Part shown: one piece after another, positions 18,520-27,587 of the stretch | Position numbering within the stretch: position 1 is the first letter of the stretch | How the letters are laid out: each line of letters starts with the position of its first letter | NCBI GenBank assembly: GCA_028284265.1 | Contig: JANQRZ010000006.1 | Coordinates: forward strand, 124,001-188,000 | Length of the DNA: 64,000 nucleotides | Source: Rhodothermales bacterium | GTDB lineage: Bacteria; Bacteroidota; Rhodothermia; Rhodothermales; JANQRZ01 | Reading direction: 5' to 3' | The notes under the pieces: model-generated | What the model saw: only the letters and a program-made list of their open reading frames with translations | Database searches by the model: none | What the model was told of the DNA's origin: nothing | Position numbers and translations under genes: made by a program

Positions 18520-19149
18520 TTAGAGGTTCAGCCCGACGAACAGGGAAAAGGTGCTGGTGAGCACACTGGACGACCGACCTTCAGCCGCTACACTCGGTTC
18601 GAGCAAGTTCCTCACCCCACGGGCGTATCGTGCGCCAAGGACCACTTCCAGCGTGCCCAGCGATAGGTTTAGATCACTGCCGATCATGAAGCCCGCATCC
18701 GGGGATACAAGGTTGTCCGTCTGCTCCGACGTGCCGTCCCCCACCTCGTCGATGCGGAGCCGCTCGGAAAGCTCAAAGCCGACAAAAGGTCCGGCGTAGG
18801 GGTCGAGGCGTAGCGAGCCGAGATAGACAGGATACTTGAGGAGCACCGGCATTTCGATATAGGTCAACTCCACGGTTGGCTCCGTATCGCTGACCGAGAC
18901 CGAATCCGTGGGCTTGAATCCTTTCTGCGTGTAGAGAATCTCCGGTTGGAGCATGAAGCCGTACCGCAGTGGTATCGCCCCGTAGATACCGACGACCAGC
19001 CCCACCCTCTGCTCGGCACCATCTGCCGAAAAGAAGTCGCCCGTGAGTGTGGCGGCGCTGACGCCAGCCCGCACTCCAAACGTGTTCTGCGCGAGGGATG
19101 GCGAACTACAGGCTAACAGGATGAAAGCGAAGACTAGGCGAGGTCGCAT
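18520..19149 (-). CDS. PorT-like outer-membrane beta-barrel protein
   Basis: A 209-residue exported protein with signal peptide MRPRLVFAFILLACSSPSLA, cut before QNTFGVRAG. The mature part alternates hydrophobic strands with short turns, as in the OMP_b-brl_2 (PorT) family: GVRAGVSAATLTGDF, FMLQPEILYTQKGF, YIEMPVLLKYP, DPYAGPFVGFEL, ARYARGV and a final SLFVGLNL. The last residue is Leu rather than Phe. An acidic loop (RIDEVGDGTSEQTDN) is likely extracellular. Its job is unknown. It converges on rsmG with only 10 nt between the stops. Confidence 0.8.
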   Translation of the reverse strand: MRPRLVFAFILLACSSPSLAQNTFGVRAGVSAATLTGDFFSADGAEQRVGLVVGIYGAIPLRYGFMLQPEILYTQKGFKPTDSVSVSDTEPTVELTYIEMPVLLKYPVYLGSLRLDPYAGPFVGFELSERLRIDEVGDGTSEQTDNLVSPDAGFMIGSDLNLSLGTLEVVLGARYARGVRNLLEPSVAAEGRSSSVLTSTFSLFVGLNL

Positions 19150-19268
19150 AGGTCAAATGAGACAGAGCGATGGGCTAGGAAGTGAAGACACTGAAATAAA
19201 CCACCAGAACCGGCAAAAAAGGACGGGGCATCGGCTTTTGCCCGTGAACCGAATCCCACTCTGAGCGT

Positions 19269-19284
19269 TGACACTTTACTGTCA
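19269..19284. promoter_or_regulatory. Inverted repeat upstream of the WYL regulator gene
   Basis: TGACA-N6-TGTCA (TGACACTTTACTGTCA) lies 19 nt before the start codon at 19303, and its left arm overlaps a TTGACA -35-like hexamer. A dimeric HTH regulator could bind here; autoregulation by the adjacent gene is the simple guess. Confidence 0.4.
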
Positions 19285-19302
19285 CACCCCGCCCCAATCC
19301 CG

Positions 19303-20301
19303 ATGCCCCAGTCCGACCGCACGCTGAACAAAACAGAGCGCCTGTTTGCCCTCGTCCTGCTGCTCCAGAACCGCCCCAACATGACCTCGAAGGACCTCGC
19401 GGAGTACTTTGAGGTCAGCCGACGGACCATCTTCCGCGACCTCCGAACGCTCGGCGAATCCGGCGTGCCGCTGACCTATGCGGACGGAGGCGGCTACGAA
19501 ATCCTCGAAGGCTATCAGCTCCCACCGCTGATGTTCACCGCCCGTGAGGCGGCCACTCTCCTCGTCGGTACAGCGTTCACGAAGCTTCAGCCGGATCAAT
19601 CACTCCGCACCGACGCCGACGAGGTGGCCCTGAAGATCCGCTCCGTCCTCCCCGGCCCGATCCGCGACTACATCGACCGCTTGCAGGAGAGCACCGTCAT
19701 CGCCCCTTACATCCGCAACCTCGAACCGGGCCAAGGCGCGCACGACGATGAGGGCCGGTGGTATGACCTCAGTGAGGCCGTAGCCAAGCAGCGCAGCGTC
19801 TACATGGACTACTACGTTGCCAGCCGCGACGAACTGACGAAGCGCAAGGTGGACCCGCTCGGGCTGGTCTACTATTCCGACTCTTGGAACCTGATCGCCT
19901 ACGACCACCTCCGCAAGGACGTCCGCAACTTCCGCCTCGACCGGATCAAGAAGATGCGGATGCTGATGGACGTCTTCAAGCGCCCCGCGGACTTTAACCT
20001 AGAGGACTATCTCAAGGAGAAAGGCTCGAACCCTCGGAGCGAACGGATCACCCTCCGCTTCAATCCCCGCGCCTACCGATGGGCCAAGCGCGGCATCCCC
20101 GCCGAGATCGAGGAAGAGGTCGAGACCGACGACGGCGTGCGCGTCACGTTCTACTTCGAGAACCTAGGCTACATCGCACACTGGCTCCTCCGCTATGGCA
20201 CCGACGTGGAGGCCCTCGAACCGGCCGCGCTGCGCGAGACCCTCCGCGAACGAGCGACGCGCCTCGCCGAGCACTATAGCGCGGAACCTTTTGGTGTTTA
20301 A
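19303..20301 (+). CDS. HTH-WYL domain transcriptional regulator (YafY/DeoR-like)
   Basis: A 332-residue cytoplasmic regulator. The N-terminal winged helix (about 8-65: TERLFALVLLLQNRPNMTSKDLAEYF, then VSRRTIFRDLRTL) is followed by a WYL ligand-sensing domain (about 150-230, DYYVASRDELTKRKVDPLGLVYYSDSWNLIAYD) and a WCX-type C-terminal extension (about 245-325). WYL regulators often respond to nucleic acid or nucleotide ligands and stress. The target is unknown; mfd lies convergent downstream. An inverted repeat just upstream may be its own operator. The ATG at 19303 follows a short GC-rich leader with no strong ribosome-binding site. Confidence 0.85.
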   Translation: MPQSDRTLNKTERLFALVLLLQNRPNMTSKDLAEYFEVSRRTIFRDLRTLGESGVPLTYADGGGYEILEGYQLPPLMFTAREAATLLVGTAFTKLQPDQSLRTDADEVALKIRSVLPGPIRDYIDRLQESTVIAPYIRNLEPGQGAHDDEGRWYDLSEAVAKQRSVYMDYYVASRDELTKRKVDPLGLVYYSDSWNLIAYDHLRKDVRNFRLDRIKKMRMLMDVFKRPADFNLEDYLKEKGSNPRSERITLRFNPRAYRWAKRGIPAEIEEEVETDDGVRVTFYFENLGYIAHWLLRYGTDVEALEPAALRETLRERATRLAEHYSAEPFGV

Positions 20302-20349
20302 TTCCTTGTTATTCTAAAATATACGGGGTACACTTTCGTCAAAACGACT

Positions 20350-20377
20350 GTCCGCAAAAACGGCTTATCTCGCGGAC
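20350..20377. terminator. Hairpin between convergent WYL regulator and mfd genes
   Basis: GTCCGC and GCGGAC pair across a 16-nt loop in an otherwise AT-rich 99-nt gap between two converging genes. It may end transcription from either side. The stem is short, so support is modest. Confidence 0.3.
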
Positions 20378-20400
20378 GTATCCCTATGGGAAAACCGTAG

Positions 20401-23400
20401 TCATAGGACGACTTCTTCGATGGGCCGAAGCCGCTCCAGTAGGCGCTTCGCAGTGGCAAGGTCAGGTACCTCTTGGATGATCGCACGGAGCTTGCCACCG
20501 GTCGTCTCCTTCATCACATAGCGCCGGTCGAGACCGCCGAGCCGTTCGAGCAGCGGATGGAAGACAGCCTCGTAAAAATGCGGGTCGGCATCCTGCGTGG
20601 GGAGGTCGAGGAAGAGGCGCTGGTTCTTGAACTGGATACGGGGGAGCCGGAGCGATTGGGCATCGGCCTTCATCTCGGCGGCGATGAGTAGCGCATCTAC
20701 CTCGGGCGGGATTGAACCGAAGCGGTCGCCTAGCTCCTGCCGGAAGGCGGCTAACTCTTCGGGTGCGCGGAGATCGGCGAGGCGGCGGTAGAGGTTCATC
20801 CGCTCGGTGCCGTTCGAGACATAGTCGGTGGGGATGAATGCGTCCTCGGCCACATCGATCGTCGCATCGCCGGAGGGGGGAGGGGCTTCGCCCGCGAAGA
20901 GGTCGCTGAACTCTTCGCTGCGTAGCTCCTGCACAGCCTCTTCCAGAATCCGGTGGTAGGTCTCATAGCCGAGATCCTCGATGAACCCGCTCTGCTCGGC
21001 CCCGAGCATCGCCCCGGCCCCGCGAATATCCATGTCGCGCATGGCGATGTTGAACCCGCTGCCGAGATCGGAGAATTCCTCGACGGCTTGGAGGCGCATC
21101 CGAGCCTCGCGGGTCAGCGTGTGGACGCTCGGCACGAGGAGGTAGCAGAACGCCTTCTGCGCGCTTCGCCCGACGCGCCCACGTAGCTGGTGGAGGTCAG
21201 CCAACCCGAACCGCTCGGCCCGGTCGATAATCATGGTGTTGGCATTCGTCACGTCGATCCCGCTTTCGACGATGTTGGTCGAGACGAGTACGTCGAACTT
21301 GTGCTGAATGAAGTCGTGCATCACATTTTCGAGGTCGCTGGCCCTCATCTGACCGTGGGCAACTTTTATGCGAACGTCTGGGACAAGCGCCCGAATCATC
21401 GCCGATACCTCTTCGATAGTCTGCACCCGATTGTGCACGAAGAAGACTTGACCACCCCGATTTACTTCGTACAGAATAGAATCGCGAATCAAATCACGAT
21501 CAAAGGTATGAATCTCGGTAACGACCGGCTGCCTATTCGGCGGCGGAGTGTTCATGATTGAGAGGTCACGCACGCCGAGAAGGGAGAACTGGAGAGTACG
21601 TGGGATCGGCGTCGCGGTGAGCGTGAGCGTGTCTACTTCGGCGCGCATCGCTCGAAGCCGTTCCTTGACCGCAACGCCGAAGCGCTGCTCCTCGTCAATG
21701 ATGAGCAGCCCAAGGTTTTTGAACCTAACCTTCTTGCCCGCGAGCCGCTGCGTCCCGATGACGATGTCCACCTCGCCACGCTCAATTTGAGTGAGCGTTT
21801 CCTTCTGCTCGGCGGTGGTGGCGAAGCGGGAAAGTTGAGCGATGCGAACTGGATACCGGCCTAAACGCTCCGAAAACGTCTCGAAGTGCTGGAGCGAGAG
21901 GATGCTCGTCGGGACAAGCACGGCGACCTGCTTGCCGTCCTGTACGGCCTTGAACGCGGCGCGCACCGCGACCTCCGTCTTGCCGAACCCGACATCGCCA
22001 CAGACGAGCCGGTCCATCGGTACCGAGGCTTCCATGTCCTCCTTGACGGCGCTCGCTGCAAGGGCCTGATCCGGCGTGTCTTCCCACTTGAATGAGGCTT
22101 CTAGCTCGCGCTGCCAAATCGAATCGGGCGAGAAGCCAAACCCCGGACTCGCCTTGCGCTTGGCGTAGATTTTGACCAAGTCACGGGCGATGTCTTTGAC
22201 CCGTTTCTTGGTCCGGCTCTTCGTCTTCTCCCACTGCCCGCTACCGAGCTTGGTCAGCTTCGGCTGATGCCCCTCTTTTCCTGAATACTTATGCAGCTTA
22301 TGCAGGGCATTAACATTGACAAATAGCTCATCGCCACCGAGGAACTGAAGCTTAACCGCCTCCTGTTTCTTGTCGCGGACGGTGATCGTGTGCAGCCCGC
22401 TAAAGCGTCCGATGCCATAATCAATGTGGACGACGAAGTCTCCGGGGGAAAGGCCCTGGAGGTCGCGGAGGGAGAGGCCGCCGCGGACGCGCTTCCGCTT
22501 GCGGGCCGTAGGGCGGTGGTAACGGTTGAAGACCTGATGGTCAGTGTAGACGGCGAGCCGCTCGTCGGGGAGGACGAACCCCTCGTGGAGCGACTCGACG
22601 GTGAGCGTGGCGTCCGGCTCGTGGTCTTCATCGCCCAAGAGTTCGCGGAGGCGGGCACGCTGGCCCTGACTGTCGCAGAGGACGTGGGCCTCGAAGCCTC
22701 GGTCTTTCAACTCGGCAAGGTGCTCACGGAGGCGGCGCACGTCCGCGTTGAAGTCCGGCTGCGGCTGGGCATCAAGGGTAAGCGTGTGGGCAGCATCATC
22801 GGAGAACGTGCCGAAGAGGAGAGCAGGGCAAGCCGACAGCTTCTCGCGGAGCGCATCGCCCGTGAGGTAGAGTCGGTCAGGTGATGGGGTATCGTCTTCT
22901 TCGAGCGCATCGAAGGCCTGAGTGGCCTCGGCATACACGGCCTCGGCGCGCTCGGCGAGCCGGGCAGAGTCGAACAGGGCGAGGAGGGTGCCGTCCGGGA
23001 AGTAGTCGAGGAGGGCGACATGCTCTACCTCGTCGTAGGTCGGTGCGTCGAGGTTGGGGACGATTCGGGCCTGCGTCAGGCGACTCACCGAGCGTTGCGT
23101 CTGCGGGTCGAACTCTCGGATCGAGTCGATGTCATCGCCGAAGAACTCGATGCGAACGGGGTAGTCGCCTGCGAACGGGTACACATCGAGGATGCCGCCG
23201 CGCAGCGCGATCTCGCCCGGCAGCCCGACGAACTCGACCGCCCCAAAGCCCTGCCCGACGAGCCGTTCCATGAGGGTCTCTGGTCCGACCTCGTCGCCGA
23301 CGCGGATGGTGAGCGTTTCCTGCGCCACTGTCTCGGGTGGGGCGACGAGTTCGGCGACCGCTTCTACGCTCGTCACGATGGTCCCGGCGAACCCTTCCTG

Positions 23401-23817
23401 CAACCGCTGGAGCACATCAGCCCGTCGGATCAGCGCAGCGCTCTCGGCGACCTGCTCGCGGTCGTAGGGCTTCTGGCCCGTTGGCGGGAAGAGGAGCACC
23501 TCGATGTCTTCGCCAAGGAGTTGTTCGAGGTCGCTCTGGAGATACGTCGCCGACTCGTGCTCGGGGAGGAGACAGCACAGCGGTGTGCCCGCGTCCGCGA
23601 GATCGGAGAGAGCAAAAGCGGGGAGGGAACCGACTGTGCCTTTCAGTCGGAGTTGGTCGCCGGGGTTGAGTTGCGAGGCTTCGCGGCGAAGCTGGACGAA
23701 GAACGGCACGGCGGCGACGCGGGTGCGAATCGAGAGGAGAGACACAAAAGCAGGGGAGAGGTGAAACACAGCGAGGGGCACAGCCGCGCTGCGCCCCTTG
23801 GGTTGAGTGCTTTGCAA
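20401..23817 (-). CDS. mfd: Transcription-repair coupling factor Mfd
   Basis: A DNA translocase that removes stalled RNA polymerase and recruits UvrA. About 1138 residues from a TTG at 23817; a shorter start nearer RTRVAAVPFFVQLRREA is possible. Parts: UvrB-homology module (LPGEIALRGGILDVYPF, PVRIEFFGDDIDSIREF); RNA-polymerase interaction domain (GDFVVHIDYGIGRFSGL); superfamily 2 helicase core with Walker A CGDVGFGKTEVAVRAA, DEEQ box IIDEEQRFGV and TATPIPRTLQ; TRG region SIMNTPPPNRQPV; then helicase motif VGRSAQKAFCYLL and the C-terminal D7 domain. It is convergent with the WYL regulator gene, and murQ lies upstream on the same strand. Confidence 0.96.
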   Translation of the reverse strand: MQSTQPKGRSAAVPLAVFHLSPAFVSLLSIRTRVAAVPFFVQLRREASQLNPGDQLRLKGTVGSLPAFALSDLADAGTPLCCLLPEHESATYLQSDLEQLLGEDIEVLLFPPTGQKPYDREQVAESAALIRRADVLQRLQEGFAGTIVTSVEAVAELVAPPETVAQETLTIRVGDEVGPETLMERLVGQGFGAVEFVGLPGEIALRGGILDVYPFAGDYPVRIEFFGDDIDSIREFDPQTQRSVSRLTQARIVPNLDAPTYDEVEHVALLDYFPDGTLLALFDSARLAERAEAVYAEATQAFDALEEDDTPSPDRLYLTGDALREKLSACPALLFGTFSDDAAHTLTLDAQPQPDFNADVRRLREHLAELKDRGFEAHVLCDSQGQRARLRELLGDEDHEPDATLTVESLHEGFVLPDERLAVYTDHQVFNRYHRPTARKRKRVRGGLSLRDLQGLSPGDFVVHIDYGIGRFSGLHTITVRDKKQEAVKLQFLGGDELFVNVNALHKLHKYSGKEGHQPKLTKLGSGQWEKTKSRTKKRVKDIARDLVKIYAKRKASPGFGFSPDSIWQRELEASFKWEDTPDQALAASAVKEDMEASVPMDRLVCGDVGFGKTEVAVRAAFKAVQDGKQVAVLVPTSILSLQHFETFSERLGRYPVRIAQLSRFATTAEQKETLTQIERGEVDIVIGTQRLAGKKVRFKNLGLLIIDEEQRFGVAVKERLRAMRAEVDTLTLTATPIPRTLQFSLLGVRDLSIMNTPPPNRQPVVTEIHTFDRDLIRDSILYEVNRGGQVFFVHNRVQTIEEVSAMIRALVPDVRIKVAHGQMRASDLENVMHDFIQHKFDVLVSTNIVESGIDVTNANTMIIDRAERFGLADLHQLRGRVGRSAQKAFCYLLVPSVHTLTREARMRLQAVEEFSDLGSGFNIAMRDMDIRGAGAMLGAEQSGFIEDLGYETYHRILEEAVQELRSEEFSDLFAGEAPPPSGDATIDVAEDAFIPTDYVSNGTERMNLYRRLADLRAPEELAAFRQELGDRFGSIPPEVDALLIAAEMKADAQSLRLPRIQFKNQRLFLDLPTQDADPHFYEAVFHPLLERLGGLDRRYVMKETTGGKLRAIIQEVPDLATAKRLLERLRPIEEVVL

Positions 23818-23850
23818 CGACCAGATAGTCCGACGGGTCCCTCGAAAAAG

Positions 23851-24771
23851 TCACCCTGCAATCGCCTGCCGGACGAACCCGTCGGCCGCGTCGATTCGCT
23901 GCCGCGCCTCGTCCGCCGAGGCCTCGGCAAGGATCATCACGAGCGCCGTCTTGACGTGCCCGTCGGCGGCGGCGAGCACGCGAGCGGCCTCTTCATAGTC
24001 CACCCCCGTCGCCGTCATCACGATACGCTTCGAGCGCTCCTTCAGCTTCTCGTTCGTCATCTGGAGGTCGATCATCATGTTCTCGTAGACCTTTCCGAGC
24101 CGGACGAACGTGGCGGTGGTGAGCATGTTGAGGACGAGCTTTTGCGCCGTCCCGCTCTTCATCCGCGTGGACCCCATGATGACCTCCGGCCCGACCGCCG
24201 GGCACATCGCCACGTCGACAAACTCATGGAGGTCGAATGCTTCGCGCGGATTGCAAGTCACGAACAGCGTCTTGCAACCGAGCGACTTGGCGTGCTTGAC
24301 CGCCCCGACTACGAAAGGCGTCCGACGACTCGCCGCTATACCGCAGATGACATCCTTCGGTGTCACGGCTGCCTCTTCGAGCGCGTCGCGCCCGTTCGAC
24401 TCGTGATCTTCGGCTCCTTCCTGCGCGACGAACATCGCCGCTTTGCCGCCCGCGATCAGCCCCTGCACCAACTCCGGCGGCGAGCCGAACGTCGGCGGGC
24501 ACTCGGCGGCGTCGATCACCCCGAGCCGACCGCTCGTTCCGGCCCCGGCATAGATCAGCCGCCCGCCGTTCTTGAATGCTTCGACGATGAGTTCGACCGC
24601 CTCGGCGATGTACGGCAACTCGGCGCGGACGGCGGGGACGACGCGGGCATCCTCGTCGTTGATGATGCGGAGGATATCCTCGGTCGAGGCCGCGTCGATC
24701 CGCATCGAGCGCGGGTTGCGGGTCTCCGTGGTGAGCGATTGCAACTCGCGGAACAGGGCGGATTCGGCCAT
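23851..24771 (-). CDS. murQ: N-acetylmuramic acid 6-phosphate etherase MurQ
   Basis: Cleaves the lactyl ether of MurNAc-6-P to give GlcNAc-6-P and D-lactate, in cell-wall recycling. The ATG at 24771 gives 306 residues, the family size. The SIS fold is marked by RLIYAGAGTSGRLGVIDAAECPPTF, GLIAGGKAAM, the catalytic-region AEDHESNGRDAL, CGIAASRRTPFVVG and GPEVIMGSTRMKSGTAQKL. An open extension upstream overlaps the CHAT gene and is not needed. It sits 17 nt after the CHAT protease gene on the same strand, so both may share a transcript. No PTS transporter or anhMurNAc kinase is adjacent. Confidence 0.95.
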   Translation of the reverse strand: MAESALFRELQSLTTETRNPRSMRIDAASTEDILRIINDEDARVVPAVRAELPYIAEAVELIVEAFKNGGRLIYAGAGTSGRLGVIDAAECPPTFGSPPELVQGLIAGGKAAMFVAQEGAEDHESNGRDALEEAAVTPKDVICGIAASRRTPFVVGAVKHAKSLGCKTLFVTCNPREAFDLHEFVDVAMCPAVGPEVIMGSTRMKSGTAQKLVLNMLTTATFVRLGKVYENMMIDLQMTNEKLKERSKRIVMTATGVDYEEAARVLAAADGHVKTALVMILAEASADEARQRIDAADGFVRQAIAG

Positions 24772-24788
24772 CGGTGGGAGAGAGGTCG

Positions 24789-27449
24789 TCAGCGGAAGCG
24801 CTGGAGCGTGCGGGGCAGGAGAAGGGCGGCGGCGATGAGGACAAGCCCGATGATCCACCACCACAGGTTCGATCCCGTTGGGAGGTCTAACGGACTCGGA
24901 TCGCCATAGAGCATCGGAGCGGCCCAGAAGAAGGGGCTACCGCGCAGCCCGTCGTGGGTTTCGAGGTAGTCGAGTTGCGCCCGCTGGAGGGCCACGTCCT
25001 TACGCTCGCCGCGGGCGAGATGCTCGTAGAAGCGGTCCATCAGTTCGACCGTCGCGGCGTCGTCCACGCGCCAGAGTGTGCCGAGGGTACTCGCGGCCCC
25101 GGCGGCGCGGACGGCATACTGCAACCCGAGTACGCCTTCGCCGAGAAGGTCGCGCCCCCGCGCCGTGCGGCAGCCACTCAGCACGACCAGCGCGGCGTTC
25201 AGCGGCTGCTGCATCAGTTCATAGAGATAGAGCCGCCCGTCTTCCGTGCCGTCGGGATCAGGGAAAAGTTGGAGGTAGCTGCCGAGCGGGTTGGCATCCT
25301 CCACGAAAGCGTGCGACGCGAGGTGGAGCAAACGCGCGCCCCCCAGCCGCTCGTAGAACAACGACTCCGTCGCCTCCTCATTGAGCGCGACGAGCGCCGA
25401 GGGGAAGCGGCGACCGAGGTCGTCCAGTTCGCGCACCACGCTCGGCAGGTCCGGCGGCGCACCCTCGTCATAGACCGAGCGCAGCGGGGAGTCGGCCTCG
25501 ACCCCGCCGAAGTCGCTCCGACCGAAGGCGACGAAGTCGGAGCCATTGCCAGCAACCTGATCCTCCACCAGCAGCGCGGCGGCTAGTTCGGTTGAGATCG
25601 CATGGCGGCGCAGCAGAAAGGGGGCCTCGGCCAACTGGTAGCTGTCGGTGGGAGCCTCTTCGAGCAGGAGCGAGAACGGAAGGTGCGCCAGCGGTCCTTC
25701 GGGCACGACGACGAGCGCCGAACCTTCGGGCAGATGCGGCGCGACCGGAGCCATGAGGAGATCGTAGAGCGTCTTCAGCGGAGCCGGATCGAACGAAAGG
25801 TTCGAGGTAGCCACAGGGCCGCCGCCCTCGACCCAGAGCGGGCTGACCGCCGCCATTAGCGCTTCGATCCGGGCGAAGTCGAGCGTCGGGTCGAGCGGCA
25901 CGGCAACGAGCGTGTCGGGCCGAAGCACGAAGGCGTGGTGCGGCGTTTTGAGGTGGTAGGTAAGCAGCACCTGACCGCGCGCACCGAGCGCCTCCTGCAT
26001 CCGATCGAGGCCGGACGAGGCGGTGTCGCGTTCATCACCGAGCAGGGTTGCTCGGTCTGCTTCCAGCCCTTCGATCTCCCCACGAAGCCGCAGCCGCTCC
26101 ACCGGATCAAGGTCCGGCTCGGCGAAGCGGCGGTGGAGGGTTTCAAGCGCGGTAGCGAGGCTGTCGACACGCTGTCGCGTCTCGGGTGCCAGGTCGCCAA
26201 GTAGGAGGCGGCGACGCCGGAGGTCGCGCAAGACGCGGGCGCGGGCTTCGTCGAGGGCGAGGAACGCCTCGGTCGGGCGCTGCTGCGCGAGGAGCAGACT
26301 CACCCGCGTGAGGTAGGTGGCATACCACGTCCCGGCGCGACTCGCCTCCACCTCGGCGCTGAGGCCCGCCCGCTCTGCCTCGACGAGGCGGAGCGCCTGC
26401 CCGACGAGCGAGTCGGCACGGGCGAAGTCGCCGAGGTGGATCGACACGGACGCGAGCCAGTCGAGCAGTGCCGGACGACGGGCCTGCACGCCGTACTGGT
26501 CGCCCAGCCTCAGCGCCTCCTCGAACGCTGCTTGGGCCTCCTCGTATTGGTGCAGCGCGTGGTAGGTTTTGCCGACCGCCTCCCAACTCGTGATCTCCGC
26601 GCTGCGCGAGGGTCGCTGCAATCGCCCCGCGAGATCGGCTGCGGCCTGCACCACGACGAGGGCCGAGTCTGCCTGCCCGTGGGCGAGGTAGGCATCGGCA
26701 AGGGTGATCCGGGCGAAGACGAGGTAATGCTCGGCACGGGGCGAGTCGAGGCCGCTGAGTATATCCCTCGCCGTGCGTGCGGCGACCAGGCTCCGGGCAA
26801 CGGTCTCTGGACGATGGGTCTGGAGCAGCCGCAGTTCGGCCTCCTGCGTGTAGGCGCGGGCGAGGCTGACGCTCAGTTGCAACTCCAAGTCTGGTTCCGC
26901 CCCGAGCGTCTGTTGGACCGTCTCATAGATGGCGAGCGCCTCGTCCCACTGCCCAAGCCGGTCGTAGGCCCCGGCCAGCCCCATCCAGATGCGCGTGCGG
27001 ACGGCAGGCGTCGAAGAAGCGGCATAGTCGAGCAGGCGAAGTCGGGCGCGCAACCCCTCTTCAGTCCGGCCCTGCTGATCCAGAATGAAGGCCTGAAACT
27101 CTAGCAAGTAGCGCACGCCGGAGGAATCGGCCCGAAGGTATGGCCCCTCGAAGAAGGTGTCGATGAGCGCCGCCACTTCGTCGATCCGTCCGGTCTCCAG
27201 CAGAATCTGCGCGTCGCGCCCATAGGCTCGGGCGACGTAGTTGGCCCCAGTGCTGTCGAGCGCAGGGAGGGCGGCATAGCACGTCCGAGCGTCCGCGAAC
27301 GCCGACCGGGTGGCCGCGATGGCTAGGGAGTCCGCCATCCGCGTATCGAGTTCGGCGAATGAGGCTTGGGCTTGCTCGAAGAGCGCGTTGCAATCCGGCT
27401 GCGCCACCGCACCGGACGAGAGCAAGAGGATAAAAGCAAGGAAACGCAT
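24789..27449 (-). CDS. Exported TPR protein with C-terminal CHAT (caspase-like) protease domain and membrane anchor
   Basis: An 886-residue protein. The ATG at 27449 gives a signal peptide (MRFLAFILLLSSGAVA, then QPDCN); a longer open frame lacks one. TPR-like helices run from about 60 to 400 (AYDRLGQWDEALAIYETV, YHALHQYEEAQAAFEEAL), a helical linker follows, and a CHAT domain occupies about 560-855. The catalytic dyad is present: His713 in LLHLASHAF and Cys760 in LSGCRTARG, 47 residues apart as usual. A final segment WWWIIGLVLIAAALLLP (about 862-880) should anchor it. With both a signal peptide and this anchor the catalytic part would be periplasmic. CHAT proteases are clan CD cysteine peptidases. 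The substrate is unknown. Confidence 0.85.
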   Translation of the reverse strand: MRFLAFILLLSSGAVAQPDCNALFEQAQASFAELDTRMADSLAIAATRSAFADARTCYAALPALDSTGANYVARAYGRDAQILLETGRIDEVAALIDTFFEGPYLRADSSGVRYLLEFQAFILDQQGRTEEGLRARLRLLDYAASSTPAVRTRIWMGLAGAYDRLGQWDEALAIYETVQQTLGAEPDLELQLSVSLARAYTQEAELRLLQTHRPETVARSLVAARTARDILSGLDSPRAEHYLVFARITLADAYLAHGQADSALVVVQAAADLAGRLQRPSRSAEITSWEAVGKTYHALHQYEEAQAAFEEALRLGDQYGVQARRPALLDWLASVSIHLGDFARADSLVGQALRLVEAERAGLSAEVEASRAGTWYATYLTRVSLLLAQQRPTEAFLALDEARARVLRDLRRRRLLLGDLAPETRQRVDSLATALETLHRRFAEPDLDPVERLRLRGEIEGLEADRATLLGDERDTASSGLDRMQEALGARGQVLLTYHLKTPHHAFVLRPDTLVAVPLDPTLDFARIEALMAAVSPLWVEGGGPVATSNLSFDPAPLKTLYDLLMAPVAPHLPEGSALVVVPEGPLAHLPFSLLLEEAPTDSYQLAEAPFLLRRHAISTELAAALLVEDQVAGNGSDFVAFGRSDFGGVEADSPLRSVYDEGAPPDLPSVVRELDDLGRRFPSALVALNEEATESLFYERLGGARLLHLASHAFVEDANPLGSYLQLFPDPDGTEDGRLYLYELMQQPLNAALVVLSGCRTARGRDLLGEGVLGLQYAVRAAGAASTLGTLWRVDDAATVELMDRFYEHLARGERKDVALQRAQLDYLETHDGLRGSPFFWAAPMLYGDPSPLDLPTGSNLWWWIIGLVLIAAALLLPRTLQRFR

Positions 27450-27587
27450 ACAAATAGCCAGAGCCGAAACCCAATCTATCTCTCTCGGCCCAAACAAATA
27501 GCGCAATCGGTATGCGCTTTGGGCGACGCGGCCCACCGAACCCATCGGGCAAGCGGCGGTATCATCTGCGCTCCTCCCAACGCCCGC

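Noticed and set aside
23020-24909. A + strand open frame of 629 codons antisense to mfd and murQ
   Set aside because: No recognised domain, and it lies opposite two clear conserved genes.
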